In this document: piece by piece, positions 11,700-23,212 of the stretch
How the letters are laid out: each line of letters opens with the position of its first letter
How positions within the stretch are numbered: the first letter of the stretch is position 1
NCBI GenBank assembly: GCA_012932865.1
Contig: SAXG01000005.1
Span: 62,001 to 126,000, forward strand
Length of the DNA: 64,000 nt
Direction of reading: 5' to 3'
DNA from: Amylostereum areolatum
Lineage: Eukaryota; Basidiomycota; Agaricomycetes; Russulales; Stereaceae
Notes under the pieces: model-generated
What the model saw: only the letters and a program-made list of their open reading frames with translations
What the model was told of the DNA's origin: nothing
Database searches by the model: none
Position numbers and translations under genes: made by a program

Positions 11700-12480
11700 A
11701 ACAACGAGGGTGCGGGTAGAGAGACGCGGGCGCGGGCGACGAGACAGCGGGGGCAGGGGCATCGAGAGCCGGGTGTTGGCGTTGGGGGTGACGAGGCCGT
11801 CGGCGCTGGGGGCGACGGGCGCGTTGGCATTGGGAGGTGACGAGGGCGTGGGCGTTGGCGGGTGGCGAGGGTATGGGCATTGGCGGGTGGCGGCGTTGGC
11901 GGGTGACGAGGGGGCAACAAGGGTATTGGTGTTGGGGGCGATGCACGTTGGCGTTGGGGGCGACGCGCGCATGGGCGTTGAGGGGTAAAAGGGCGTGGGG
12001 GCGACAAGGCCGTGGGGGGTGACGAGGCCGTGAGGGTGACGAGGCTTTGAGGGTGACGAGGCTTTGAGGGTGACGAGGGCGTGGGGGTGATGAGGCTGTC
12101 GGCGGTGACGTGGGTGTGAGGGTGACGAGGCCGTGGGGGGTGACGAGGCCGTCGGCGGTGACGAGGCCGTCGGTAGTGGGGGCGACGTGTGTCGCCGTGG
12201 AAGCAACGGGCGTGTTGGTGTTGAGGGCGACAGGTGAGAGCGTTGAGGGCGACGGGCGTGGGCGTTGAGGGTGGTGGCGAGGCCGTTGGGGGGTGACGAG
12301 GGCGTGGGCCTTGCAGGTGACAAGGGCGTGGGGGGTGACGAGGCCGTTGCTGGTGGGGGCGACGCGCGTGTTGGTGTTGAGGGCGACGGCGAGGTTGTTG
12401 AAGGCGACGGGCGTGGGCGTTGAGGGCGGCGGTGAGGTCGTTATAGGCGGTGGCGAGGTCGACAAAGGTGGCGGCGACGA
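11700..12480. repeat. Degenerate G-rich minisatellite
   Basis: About 780 bases are built from variants of a 15-18-base word such as GGGTGACGAGGCCGT, GGCGTTGGCGGGTGACGAG and GTTGAGGGCGACGGGCG. Long Pro/His/Arg frames on the - strand follow from the repeat and are not evidence of a gene. Strand asymmetry is strong: + is G-rich and C-poor. Confidence 0.8.
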
Positions 12481-12964
12481 CCAGGCCGGGTCCCCAACGA
12501 CAACGGATGTCGTGGTTGAAGACAAAGAGATGACGCGGCATTGAGCGTCGACATAACTGAACAGTCACGTGACTATATGTATCCGAAATCCACCAAGTCG
12601 TGATTTCACAAGTAATTGAATAGTTAACCAAATTACCTACTAAATTTACCAAGTATGAAGGTAAACTACTATATACGCAAGAGAACTTCCAAGTCACACT
12701 TGTTTCAACAAGCTAGCCAGGAATTTTGTCCCAAGTGTAAATACTAAGGTATTGCTCATGCTGTTGGTGGAGATGGGAAGCCTGTTGCATGGAGTTCTTG
12801 TATTGTGTTCAAACCTGGGTAATTTATGAGATATTGGTGTATTGTTGAGTACTCATCCCAGTTGGCACGTGTTTAGCCAACTTCACAACTGGTGACAACA
12901 TCTCAACACCTCAAATTCAGTCTCAACCCTTCAAAACAACGAAACAAAATTCGACAAATTGCTG

Positions 12965-14107
12965 ATGTGGGAGACAACCGAGGGGGCGGCCGCGCCGTTT
13001 GGATCGAAACACGCTGGGGGGTGGAAACTCCTCTCATATGCGGCCGCAAGCGGTCGAGCCGTTACTCACACAGGATGTAAAGCGCGAGTGACCTGTATAG
13101 TATGGAGATCACTGCCATATATGGTCGAGGTCTTCCTGTCCCAGATCGTGAATAGCCTCGCCACTCTTGACCTCACACTGACAAAGATCGAATCGACAAA
13201 CTTGGTCTTCCACCGACTCCACACGTTGACCCTCCGTAGCAATCGCACGAAGGACATCGAGCCGTACCTCGTTGCATGTCCCAACCTCCGCCATCTCCGC
13301 CTCCTCTCCGTCGATGACCCGTTCAGCTACAGCGACAACGTCAATTCTCGTACGCGCAACCTCTCTATCCAACAGGACGAGATAAAGAAAGTAGGGTGGA
13401 GGCATCTCCAAGACTGCACAGGAGATCTCAGAAGCATCTTTCTCCTCGCCATCCGCAACGTCAGCCGTCTCCACATCACCCAGCCCATCTCGCTCAAGTT
13501 GGACAATGAAATCGATATGTTCCATGTCGTGCTCCAGTGCGCACGACCCAAATGTCTGGCAATCGCGCTGGAGCCGTATGTGGATACGGAGGAGGACTTG
13601 TTGGCGGTATCGACTCTCGTCCCAGCATCCTTTCCGCTGGAGGTCATATGCGTCAAGATTGACTTCACCATCACGGGCTTGACGGCAGAACGCCTTGAAG
13701 GAAAGATGGTGCGTTTCCGAGTCATCTCCACGCACAATATCCGCCGGCGCTCAGCTTCATCCACACCATAGGACACTCTCATCGCGCTGCTGTGCACGCT
13801 CCGCGTCACGCACCTCCTCGTCCATATCACCGGCTTCCTCAGCTACTATCGCGATCGCAGATTTCGAAGCAATATCTGTTGGAATCTTCCGGCGTTGGAC
13901 GGGATCGACAGCGAGGCCTTGGCCCGGCGGTTCGCGGAGGCGTCTGCAACGCTCTCGCACGTCTTTGTCGCGATTTCGGAGACGGAGATGTTCTGGGAGG
14001 TCGTTCGCGGAATGGAGGGGGCGGCTGTCCGGCGGTTGGAGGAAGGGCAGGGCGAGGAGATCAAGCAGGAGATGAACATGCGTGAAACCGCTTATCCGAA
14101 GCCCTGA
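12965..14107 (+). CDS. LRR / F-box-like protein, possibly N-terminally truncated
   Basis: An exon open to 13708 joins in phase 0 through a 63-nt intron (13709-13771) to an exon ending at TGA 14105-14107. The sequence has leucine-rich blocks typical of basidiomycete F-box/LRR proteins: SLATLDLTLTKIES, FHRLHTLTLRSN, PYLVACPNLRHLRLL and VTHLLVHITGFLSYY. No F-box is visible at the N-terminus. The first in-frame ATG (12965) gives a GC-rich lead containing two GCGGCCGC sites that does not look like protein, and the natural start may be ATG 13121 or an upstream exon. Such proteins usually act in ubiquitin ligases, but here that is inference. The minisatellite lies just upstream. Confidence 0.5.
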
Positions 14108-14491
14108 ACCGAACGTTGAACGTTGGGACGATTGTACCCGACCTATGCACTCTTTCTTGTACTCCCCATTGATCAATTTGCCGGTCCTGCGGTTTCAATG
14201 GACTTCCGTTCGCCCGCACTCATTCGAACCGGGTCACCAAGTTGTGAATATGAATCATCACCAGACTCCACTGGGGCCGCACATGTCCCAGCGGGAACCT
14301 CGTCACACGAAATAAAACTAACGGCTGGCATTATAAAGCGTATCGAACACAGAGCACGGCATCTATCGCAGAGGTCCGTAAAAATCCCATCCATCGCGAA
14401 CAGAACGCACCAAGAAACCCGGCGCAAATAAATACTCCAAAATGACGAGCGTACACCCTGACGCGATGCCCTCAGCAGGTCGGCGGTCGCC
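14108..14491. other. Convergent 3' region
   Basis: Lies between the stop of the LRR-like gene (+) and the stop of the DUF3433 gene (-) and should hold both 3' UTRs. AAATAAAT occurs near 14426-14434. Nothing else is recognised. Confidence 0.4.
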
Positions 14492-17424
14492 TCACGCCGA
14501 CACGTCCGCCCCCCGCGTCAACGGCGTCCTACTCCCGCTCCCGCTCGCACTCGCGCTCCCCTCCTCCTCCTCCAACTTCCCCTCCTCGTTAACCGCCTCC
14601 ATCCTCCCCACGCCCGCGCCCCCCCTCTTCCCCACAAGCGCCATCAGACTCTCGTCCCTCCCCCCGGCCGCGTGAAACACCGCCTCGTCGTCAACCACGA
14701 TCGCGCCCGTCCTCCGATCCAACCTGAACCTCAGCCCCTCCAGCTTCTTCGCGATCCGCTTCTCGTCGTCGTACGGCATCAGCAGCTGGCCGAAGCCGGA
14801 GTGCGCCGTCTGGGAGACGGCGGTCGCGATGGAGCCCGGTTGGTGCGGGAGGTAGACGAGGCGGCGGGAGCGGTGGTGCAGGATGTGCGTGATGAGGATC
14901 GTGAGTCCGAGGAGGATCGTGGCGACGGAGAGGACGTGCGCGGGGATCGGTCTACGGGTAGGTTGGGGTGAAGATCAGCGAACAATGCCGGTGAGAAGGG
15001 AGGAAACGCACTGAATGACGAGACGCGTGACGAGCTGCGTGATCAGGCTGTTGGCGGTCTGTTCCAAAGGCACGAAGTACGTCGACGTCGCCGCAAGCGC
15101 GAGGTGCTGTTGCTGCAACAACGTACCCAAAGAACCTCGATCAGCGGACAGGCGAGACGTGATCGGGACAAAAATCACGTACGTATACCGCCTCCGTATG
15201 ACTGAGGAACCCATCCGAATTATCAAACGCCGCCTGGAGCCCGCCCTCCGCCTGCGACGCGCGGAGAAAGATCGCATTCGGAATCGCGGACTTGATCGTG
15301 ACCGAGCGCGCGACGACGTTCGAGTCCATCCCGGTCGTGTTGAACAGCACCCTGCGCCGCCCCGAACATCAGAGCGAACCCTCGACCGCGAGAAAAGCGG
15401 GAAATGAAAAAGAACGCACCCGTTGAAGGCGGCCCCGTTCTGCGGCGCGCCCGTGACGTTATTCGGTTTGGGGTAGTTGTCCACCTTCACGACGTCCGTC
15501 AACAGCCCGTTCTTCAGCGACGCGTTCGCCGTGACATCGAACAGCTGGATCGTCGGCGTGCAGAACACGCCGCGCGCCTGGGGCCCGCTGCCCGCCGCGC
15601 TCGCCTGCTGCCAGAACCAAAACATGATCGGCAACACGTCCGTGGTCGCGTTGGCGGGGACGTTGCCGCAGTTCGGCACGCTGAAGACGCCGTACTGCTC
15701 CTCCGCGTTCGCGGTCGTGATGTTCGTCGATCCGAGCACGCAGCCGTCGACGGACTCGGCGGAGAGGACGAAGGTGGCGGGGTCGGAGGTGTCCAGGGTG
15801 AGGTTGAGCGGGTTGGAGCAGCCGACGTTGGTCTGCACGGCGGAGGTGTTGAGGGACATCGTCCCGTTGACGTACGAGTTGAGCGGGAACTGGGCGTGTG
15901 TGAAGACAAGGGGGGGAGGAGCGCGAGGAGGGGGCTTACGTCGAACTCCGCCACGGACCAGGCATCCCGGACGAAGGGCGGGTCAACAAGGGTGTTGAAT
16001 ACTACGAGACGATGAGCGGGGACGGCAAGGAAAGGGGGAGAAATACCGGTTCACCTGCTGACAACGCGTACTGGAGAAGGATCAAAGAGCGGTGAGAACG
16101 GGAATGTTTACGGGACGTGCTGGGGTGGACGTACGCCCGCTGCAGACACGAAAGCGTCCAGATCCCGCGCGGCGGCCGAGAGGCCTATGGTGCGGGTCGA
16201 CGTGGCGGTGGAGGCTATTCGATCGGTCAGAAGAGGTCGAGGGAACGGAAGAGGGGGAAACGCACGTGACGAGTGCTGGACTTGCTGGACGGAAAAGACG
16301 GAGCCTGCCAAGGGCTGGAGGAGGTAGGAGCCGAAGGCGGTGAAGGTCGATATGAGGATGAGCCTGTGCTTGAACTTGAAAGCGGAGAAGAGGACGACGA
16401 AGCGGCTGCAGAAAGCGGATATCGGTCAGCGTGATCTGGGCGCAGAACGTCCATGGGCGCGCACTTCATGCTGATCTGAAGCAGGCGTCAGGAGACGGGG
16501 ATGACGAAGAGGGATACGGGGGCCGCACGTAGTCGAGGAGAAGAGACTGCTCCGCGCGCGCATTTCCGCGGGAGAGGGCGACGTAGGGCTGTGTGGACTG
16601 ATGTGAGACACGCGGGGGTGGACAAGGCGCGGAACACACACCTGCCATGCCCGTATTTGCCAGTCGAACGTTTGCACCAAGTACGCCAGCGGAATCATGA
16701 CCAGCGTGGGGAAGAAGGACTGGAGAACGGGCAAAGTGAGTTACACGGACGACGGCGGGCGATATTGCACGCATAAATGAAGGGGCCACATCATGCGAAT
16801 ACTTTCGTGCGAGGCGTGCACGACATCGAACCGCTCGGCGTACAGCCGAGGACGAGCATGGTCCCGATCTCAGACGCGCGAGCAGCACTCGTCCACCGGG
16901 TGCGTCGGAACGAGGCATCGACACTCACCGTCAGGAACTGGGTGGACGCAAACGTGAACACATTTTTTTCGGGAACGTGGAAACCTGGGGGGACGACGTT
17001 AGCGCAGAAATCAGACCACGCAAGCGAGGCCACGGACGCACCAGAGTTCCTCTGCGAGAAGCTGAGCGCAATCTCCAACCCTACACCCACGCAGATCAGC
17101 AGCAGCCCGCCCAGCAGCACCACCCACAGCCGCATCGTCAACGGTTCCTAAAGACCCTCGTACATCAGCGTCGCCCGGAAGCGTAGACTGGACACTCACG
17201 AAGCGGGGAGGGCGCTTGTCGACGGTGCCGGGGGTGGGGATGAGACCGACGGAGCTTCTGAACGTCGAGCGGGAGGGGTCGGGGCTCTTGGCTTCGGCGA
17301 AGACGAACTGGCCATTGGGGGAGACGTGGGGAGAGAGAACGCTTGCGCGTGAGGCCATGATGTCGTAAGAGTCGTAGAGGGGGACGGGGCCGTACTGGTG
17401 CGGGCGGCGGGGGGTCGTGGCCAT
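14492..17424 (-). CDS. DUF3433-family integral membrane protein
   Basis: ATG 17424 starts MATTPRRPHQYGPVP, and the stop is 14492-14494. About ten introns with GTRNGT donors break the gene, giving a protein of very roughly 750-800 residues. It matches the fungal DUF3433 plan: a cytoplasmic N-terminus with SSVGLIPTPGTVDKRPP, a first membrane segment (WVVLLGGLLLICVGVGLEI), a segment with FFPTLVMIPLAYLVQTFDW, then PYVALSRGNARAEQSLLLDY, the most typical block. A long extracellular loop with many N-x-T/S sites follows (NGTMSLNTS, NLTLDTSD, NPNNVTG-like, FNTTGMDS), then a last membrane segment (SVATILLGLTILITHIL) and a cytoplasmic tail with KKLEGLRFRLDRRTGAIV. The family has no established biochemical role. 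Frames look intact. Confidence 0.85.
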
Positions 17425-18443
17425 CGTGGGCGGGGGAAGAGTTCTTATTCTTATTGGTGACGGGGAGATCGAGATGTGACTGGGAATTGCCCGTGCACCT
17501 TCACGACGGTGCACGGTGCGGGCCTCGTGCGGATCGGAAGGCGATGGAAGCAAAATTGGAGAGCGCGCGCACTGCCTTTCCCACTCACCCTCCAAAGTTC
17601 AGGCTCATCCTACACAATGATGTACTTACGGTGTGAGTCTCTCAAATACTCGCAACAAAGCTAGATCATCGCACTGGATATCCCCTTTAACATCTGAATT
17701 TGAGCCCTGACGCAGATGGCGGCGTCCCCTCGTCTTTTTGTTTCCCACGTCGTCATCTGTTCTGAAGCTTGATGGGTTTATTTTCGGACATCAAGAGCCC
17801 GGCACGTTTATTGGGGCCCGCTGGAGGTTGTGGAGGTCAAGGTGGGCGGGTGTTGAGCGCTGAGCGCTGAAACATTTCGACGGAAGTAAATCCCCTCAGT
17901 TGAGAGAGATGAACGCCAGTTGCGTTCTCAGCAAGTCTCAATCCTCCTCGAGCGTCGACACAAAAGTCACACGGTGATTCGTGTCGACGCGAGATAATCT
18001 ATCTTCTGCTCAGTCAATGCTCCGGAAGTGCACGACCCTTTGTGCGGAGACGGTCTTGAGTCAATGCGTGGACCCACAGCCCCACTGAAAAGCGACGCGA
18101 TTGATCCAAATGTCACCTTGTCTACCCTTGTCGTGAGTATGCGTATCGGCTGCGCCGTGCCCGAGATGAACGAGAATGCTTAGAAATATCACAGCACGGC
18201 GCCACACTCACAGTTCAGCCCAAGGAGTAGCATTTGCAAAGGTGTCTCAGCGCGATCACGTGCACGCTGTCTATGATAGCCTGTAGAAATGTAAGTAGGT
18301 CGCAGGTAGCCGTAGCACAACACCCGAACCTTCTCTAGAAGATAGGTGGGTGTAAATACAAACCATGAGATCCCGTGAGCAGAATTCATGACACAGCGTC
18401 AAGGCATCACCATAACAAGGTCATTTTCGTCGTCCCAAGCATC
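17425..18443. other. Intergenic, promoter of the DUF3433 gene
   Basis: No coding segment is recognised. It contains a short inverted repeat GTCGACAC...GTGTCGAC at about 17954-17986 and the palindromic word GAGCGCTGAGCGCTGA near 17855-17870. Promoter elements of the gene starting at 17424 (-) should lie in its left part. Confidence 0.3.
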
Positions 18444-20495
18444 GCATCCGCGCTCACCTCGCCGAGCGCTCTTCCTCTACCACCACATCTGCATCCTTCT
18501 CCTTATCGTCCTCGAACGACTCCATCTCCTGATGCTCACGCAGCAAGCCCTCCTCGAGCGCCGACTCGCCCGCGTACTCGAGCGAGATATGCGCCGTCTG
18601 CACCGTCTCCGGGGTCTCCTTGTTCAGCTACCGCCGGCACCGAAGGCGTAAGCAAACGCGAGGATCAGGCGAACGGGGCTGGGGAACGTACGGCGATGTA
18701 GATGGCGGAGCTCATGATGATCGCCGTGCCGGCGATCGAGAGCGCAGAGGGCGTGACATGGAAGAAGATCTTTTCGAGCGCGAGCGCGTAGATGATCTTG
18801 GACACAGGGTTAGAAGGAGCGGTAAGCGGTAGAAAGAGAGAACGCACCCCGACGTAGATGGCCAGCGACGCCCGCCCTGCCGTCTCGCGCTGCAAGCCCG
18901 TCGTCAAAAGCACCTTCAGAGGTGCCGTCAGTGGATCGTCCATGCCATCCGAAGGTGCGCACAGACCTGTGCGATGAATCCGAATATGCCGATGAGCGAA
19001 AGCATCACCATCCACGCTAAATGCATGGGAATGACCACGGGAACGCGCATGATGATCATCCTGGACATCCGCACCCGACCATGAGCGTGCGGAACGACGC
19101 AAAGACGCGATCAAAAAGCGTACCCAATGGAGGCCACTACGACGCTTTGCGACGAGAAGAACGCGAGTGAGTGCAGCGGGTGCGCGCGCTTCCCGATCGC
19201 GCGTATCGACGTATCTGCAGCGGCATCCTCGTAAACTAACCCGATCTAAAAACAGAGGTGGAGAGACTTACAGGCTCCAGTGGCGCCTACCACGCCGATC
19301 AAAGCCACTCTGAGGACAGACGTGGTTCAAAACTCAGCCTTTCGTGCACTGCAAACCGACGCACCCGACGGCGATCAATCTCTGCGCTGGAGTGCCCTTC
19401 TCCGAGGGAGGACCTAGGGCCGAGTCATCGTCGGCGACGGCGGGGATGTGCGCCGCAGATCCAAACAGAAAGGCCGGGCGGGCGATGAGCACCACGCCGA
19501 CGAAGCTGCACACTGTCCCATCCGCGCACAGTCAACGATAAGAAGTCTTTGCGAAAGGGGGAGGCGACTCACGCCCGGCCAGCATCTGCCTCTTGGAGAA
19601 CTGCTCTCCGAGGATGAGGGCGCCGGCGATGCCCGTGAAGATGGGTGAGAGGAAGGTGAGCACGGTGGCGTCGGAGAGCGAGAGGTATTGCAGCGAGTAG
19701 TACACGCCGAAGAGACCGAAGAAACTGTGATCCGGTTGTCAGTTGGAGTTAAAAGAGAGGAGGCGTGCGGCACGTACCCAATGAAACCCCGAAAGACGAG
19801 CAACAAGCGCACGCCCTTCGGTCCCAAAAAAGGGTCGGGCACTTTTCGCCACCACCTGCGTCGAGATCTGAGCGTGAGGCGCGCAAGAGAAAAAGTACAG
19901 GGCGCAACGTACATGAAGAGCATGGAACATATATAGGTGATAGACTGTCCGTAAGCGCACCGTGAGTGACAGGATCTGCGATGACATCACCGCAGCCACT
20001 CACCATCCGGACAATGATGAGCTGAACGGGGAGGGCGCAGTGCGCACGACGTCGATCAGCCCAGACAGATACACACGGACGTCGATCCACGCACCTCCAT
20101 CGTCGGCACGGGGTCCTCGAGGCTGTTGAGCGTCTTGACGCACACGTTGACGAGCGCGAGGAAGAACTGCGAGGCCGCGACGAGCAGCAGACCCGCGTTG
20201 GCCTGCACGAACGCGCAAAAGGGCTCGACGATCGCCTGCCAGCGCGCGCGCGCGCTGTCGAGAAACTTGGGTGCGGAGGAGAGGGTGGGCGTGGAAGATG
20301 AGGGGGAGGGGGGGGCGGGGATGAATGTGACCGGGTTCGGGGGGAAAGTGGTCACCTCGGGGGTCAAGGCCGCGTATCCTGAGCGCGAGGCCATGGCTGA
20401 GGTCTTCCTGGATGACCTTGGGGACGAAAGGAAAGGAAGAGGACGAGGATGGCCTACGACGTCGGCGTTGAGATCAAGGTGCGTACCGCCGGGAG
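18444..20495. repeat. Segmental duplication, left copy
   Basis: About 2052 bases match 34590-36629 in the same orientation at very high identity, with scattered substitutions and small indels mostly in introns. The match starts near gcatccgcgctcac and ends after gtaccgccgggag, where flanking sequences diverge abruptly. It covers the whole transporter gene plus about 100 bases upstream of its ATG. Confidence 0.92.
18454..20394 (-). CDS. EamA / SLC35G-type membrane transporter, copy 1
   Basis: Drug/metabolite-transporter superfamily protein, probably with ten membrane helices in two EamA halves, resembling animal SLC35G1 and its yeast relatives; the substrate is unknown. ATG 20394 starts MASRSGYAALTPEVTT, and TGA 18454-18456 follows EEERSAR. 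About nine short introns. Diagnostic blocks are RGFIGFFGLFGVYYSLQ, YLSLSDATVLTFLSPI, GALILGEQFSKRQM, LIARPAFLFG, IGVVGATGAYTSIRAIGKR, LTTGLQRETAGRASLAIYV and KIFFHVTPSALSIAGTAI. The C-terminal tail is acidic (ESFEDDKEKDADVVVEEE). All splice junctions checked keep the frame, so this copy looks functional. It is one of two nearly identical copies in the window. Confidence 0.85.
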
Positions 20496-23212
20496 ATCGC
20501 GCTGGGCGAGACCCCCTGTGCTTGTGCCTAATGAATGCGTGCGAGGACTGGGACTCTGGGGGGGGCGTGTGGTGTGAGTGCCATGACCGCCGCCGTCAAG
20601 GCTTCAAGCTTCAAGGCCGCGGGAGGGTGACATGCGGCATGGAACGACCTCGGCGTGGTCGCGTGACAGTCTCGATCGGTACGTCTCTACTCTATTTCCG
20701 TTCCCTCCCTCCATCGCCACTTCCCTCACACATCGGTCCGTCCTTCCACCATCCGTTCCGCGTTTTCAACCGTCCTCGACCGGCTGCCCTCCATCGCGCG
20801 CGTTCGTCTCGGTAGGCCGCAAAACCGCACTGGGCTAGGAAGTGGGTGGATCGATGGGATGGTGGCCGAACGCGCAGAGACCGGCGAAAACGAGATCGCG
20901 TGAGTGGCCTCCTCCCCCGCCCTCGCCCCCGCCATCCGTCCGCGTCTCCGACGTCTTTGCCGGGCAACGCCCCCGCTGGCACTTGCCACGCCGGCCTGTT
21001 TTCCCGCCGAATCGCGTCGTGCGGGAGCGTTTCTGTCCGGGAGGAACGCGAAGGGCGCGCAAGGCGCAGGAGACCTTGCCCTCGATGCCCACGACGCCGT
21101 CGCGCATCAACCAGCGCTTCTTCGCGATCGCCGCGGGGCCTTGCTCCCGAGAAAATGCACCGCGGGCGGACAGACGCGGAGAGTGGGGAAGGTCCCCCAG
21201 TCATGCGCGATGCATGTGGTTTGATCGGTGGGCAGATGGGAGCGGGGAGCGGGGCGCGGTGAACTCGCGTCCTGGACGTTCATGAGCGTGCGCTCCCTGT
21301 GCACTCCATCCTTCTCGGCTGGGAAAGCGTCTTCGACAGTCGCCCTTCGTGCGGTTTGTGAGGGCCGTGGGCATGAGGACGGAGGATCGAAAGTGGATGG
21401 ATGGATGGATGGATGGATGGATGGATGGACGCCGCAGCGTCGGCGGGGTGTCCGTGCGAAGACCGTCACGGACTGACGTCGATACTGCCTGCCTACGTTC
21501 GACGATTCCGAGCTTCGACGGGCTTCCGCGTTTACGCGGCATGGGGGGATGCCTGGATTGGACAGCCAGGCGCACTCCTCCGTACAAACAGATAGGCTGG
21601 GGGCGGCGCGATGCATCTGCGGGAAGGGGGGAGACGGGGACGGGGAGGAAGGCGGGGAGACGCAGGCATCGGGTGGGCGTGTGCGCATGTTGGTGGGCGT
21701 TCGGGGCGCGTTGAGGACGAGCGCAAGGGCGCAGGACGAGGGTGTGAGACGTGGCGATGGGTCCGTGCGCGTGCGCGCGGTTGCAGACATGGCGAGAGCG
21801 ATCAGATAGGGAGAGGGAAATGGTGTTGCGAGTAGGGCGGGTGGATGCCTGCACACGTTGGGCGGCTCAGAGGGGAGAGCGCCGTTGGGCGTGCAGTCCG
21901 GCGGTGAGGACGATGCTATTGGGCGCGTCGGAAACGAGGGAGGGGACGGAGGTGTTGGCGGGAGGAGACCAATTCGCCAAGAGACGCGCGCGCGAGAACC
22001 CAAGTTTGCTGTCGCCCCATTCTCCAACCACTCCTCTGAACCCCATCCGTGCGTCCCCGTCGGTTTCTGCCCCCTTCCGCTCGTCTAACCCGATGAACAC
22101 TGGACAGCTCGTGGACTGGTGCGACCCCCGTTCGTCACCACATCAAACTCTGCATGCGGCGAAAAACCACTCACCCCTCTAACGTGCGCGCGCTGCCATG
22201 CGTTCCGACCTCGTACGCTCTGACCCAGTTTCTGTCGAGCAGGGAACGCCATGCCGAGCGCGGACGCACGCCTTGACCACTCGCGTCGCCGACTCTTCCA
22301 GTCGCGGAGAGAAGACCGGCGACATCGGACCCGTTCCTTCGTCGAAGGCGGTCCACAACGATGGGCTGCATGGGGTCGTCCGTCCACAGAGTGCGAGGGT
22401 GTCAGTGACCCTTGCCGCCAGCTGCCAACGCCGTGAGCTTATCAAGCCGCGCGCGGGTGGGTGCCAGTGCTCACCAGTGTTCGCCACAGATCCGCACGGG
22501 ACATGTGGCTGAAAACCGTGGATGGACGCATCGACACGCCGTCGGGGAGCGGCTTTCACGTTGCGGGTGGACCTGTGCGCGGGGTGAGCTCAACCGGACG
22601 CTCGTGTGCGCATGAAAACGCTCACCGCCTCTCTCCGCAGATGCGACCGTGTGCGACAGCGTCCGCGACTTCCCCGCAAGCTTCTGCGTTGATGACGCTG
22701 AAGTGGACAGGCACGGGAGACGTGCGATGGCGTCGACGAGGACGGCCGCGGCCCACGCGTACGGCGAGCGTGGAGACAAGCACACGCACGGCGAGTACGG
22801 CGACGACGACGCCCGTTGAGCGCTGGCATCCAAATGAGATACACGGGAGGAAACCCGTATGGCTGCGGGCGGAAGGAAAGCGGAAAGGCAGCTCTCCCTC
22901 CGTTTATGTAGCCCGCTCGCGCTGACAAAACGCCCGCCAAGGCCTCTGGACACGTCAAAAATCACAGTAGAGCCGTGCCTCCACCCGCGTCTTCTCTTCC
23001 TTGGAATGGTTACGTCCTCGCCTCTGGCCCTCTGCCGACGAGTGCGTACGTCTCCTTCCCCCCCGCACCAGACAAATATAATCTTTTCAGCCATGTGCTC
23101 CCGACCGGTTCCCCACCACGTATTCCTGTTGTGCTCTCATCGTCGAGCGATGAGCCACGGAATTTGTAAACTCGTAAATTCAGTGAATCCCGTCCGCCTC
23201 GCCCACGGCGGC
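20496..23212. other. 2.7 kb without a recognisable gene
   Basis: GC-rich, with long open frames on both strands of high-GC composition but no recognisable domain, consistent splice chain or codon bias. A GGAT tetranucleotide run (about nine units) lies at 21394-21429. Part of the promoter of transporter copy 1 must lie at the left end. Confidence 0.4.
21394..21429. repeat. (GGAT)n microsatellite
   Basis: About nine perfect TGGA/GGAT units in a row on the + strand. Confidence 0.9.

Noticed and set aside
11614..12697. Long Pro/His/Arg frames on -
   Set aside because: They are produced by the minisatellite; all three frames are open over the repeat.
12985..13045. Two GCGGCCGC sites 60 bp apart, thought to be a cloning linker
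   Set aside because: Flanks do not resemble vector sequence; in GC-rich DNA two such sites are possible by chance.
14215..14240. ggttcgaat on - resembling a tRNA T-loop
   Set aside because: The flanking bases do not form a T-stem and no acceptor or anticodon arm is found.
20500..22960. Several 100-300-codon frames on both strands
   Set aside because: Mutually overlapping, compositionally biased (Arg/Pro/Ser/Gly), and no splice chain or domain.
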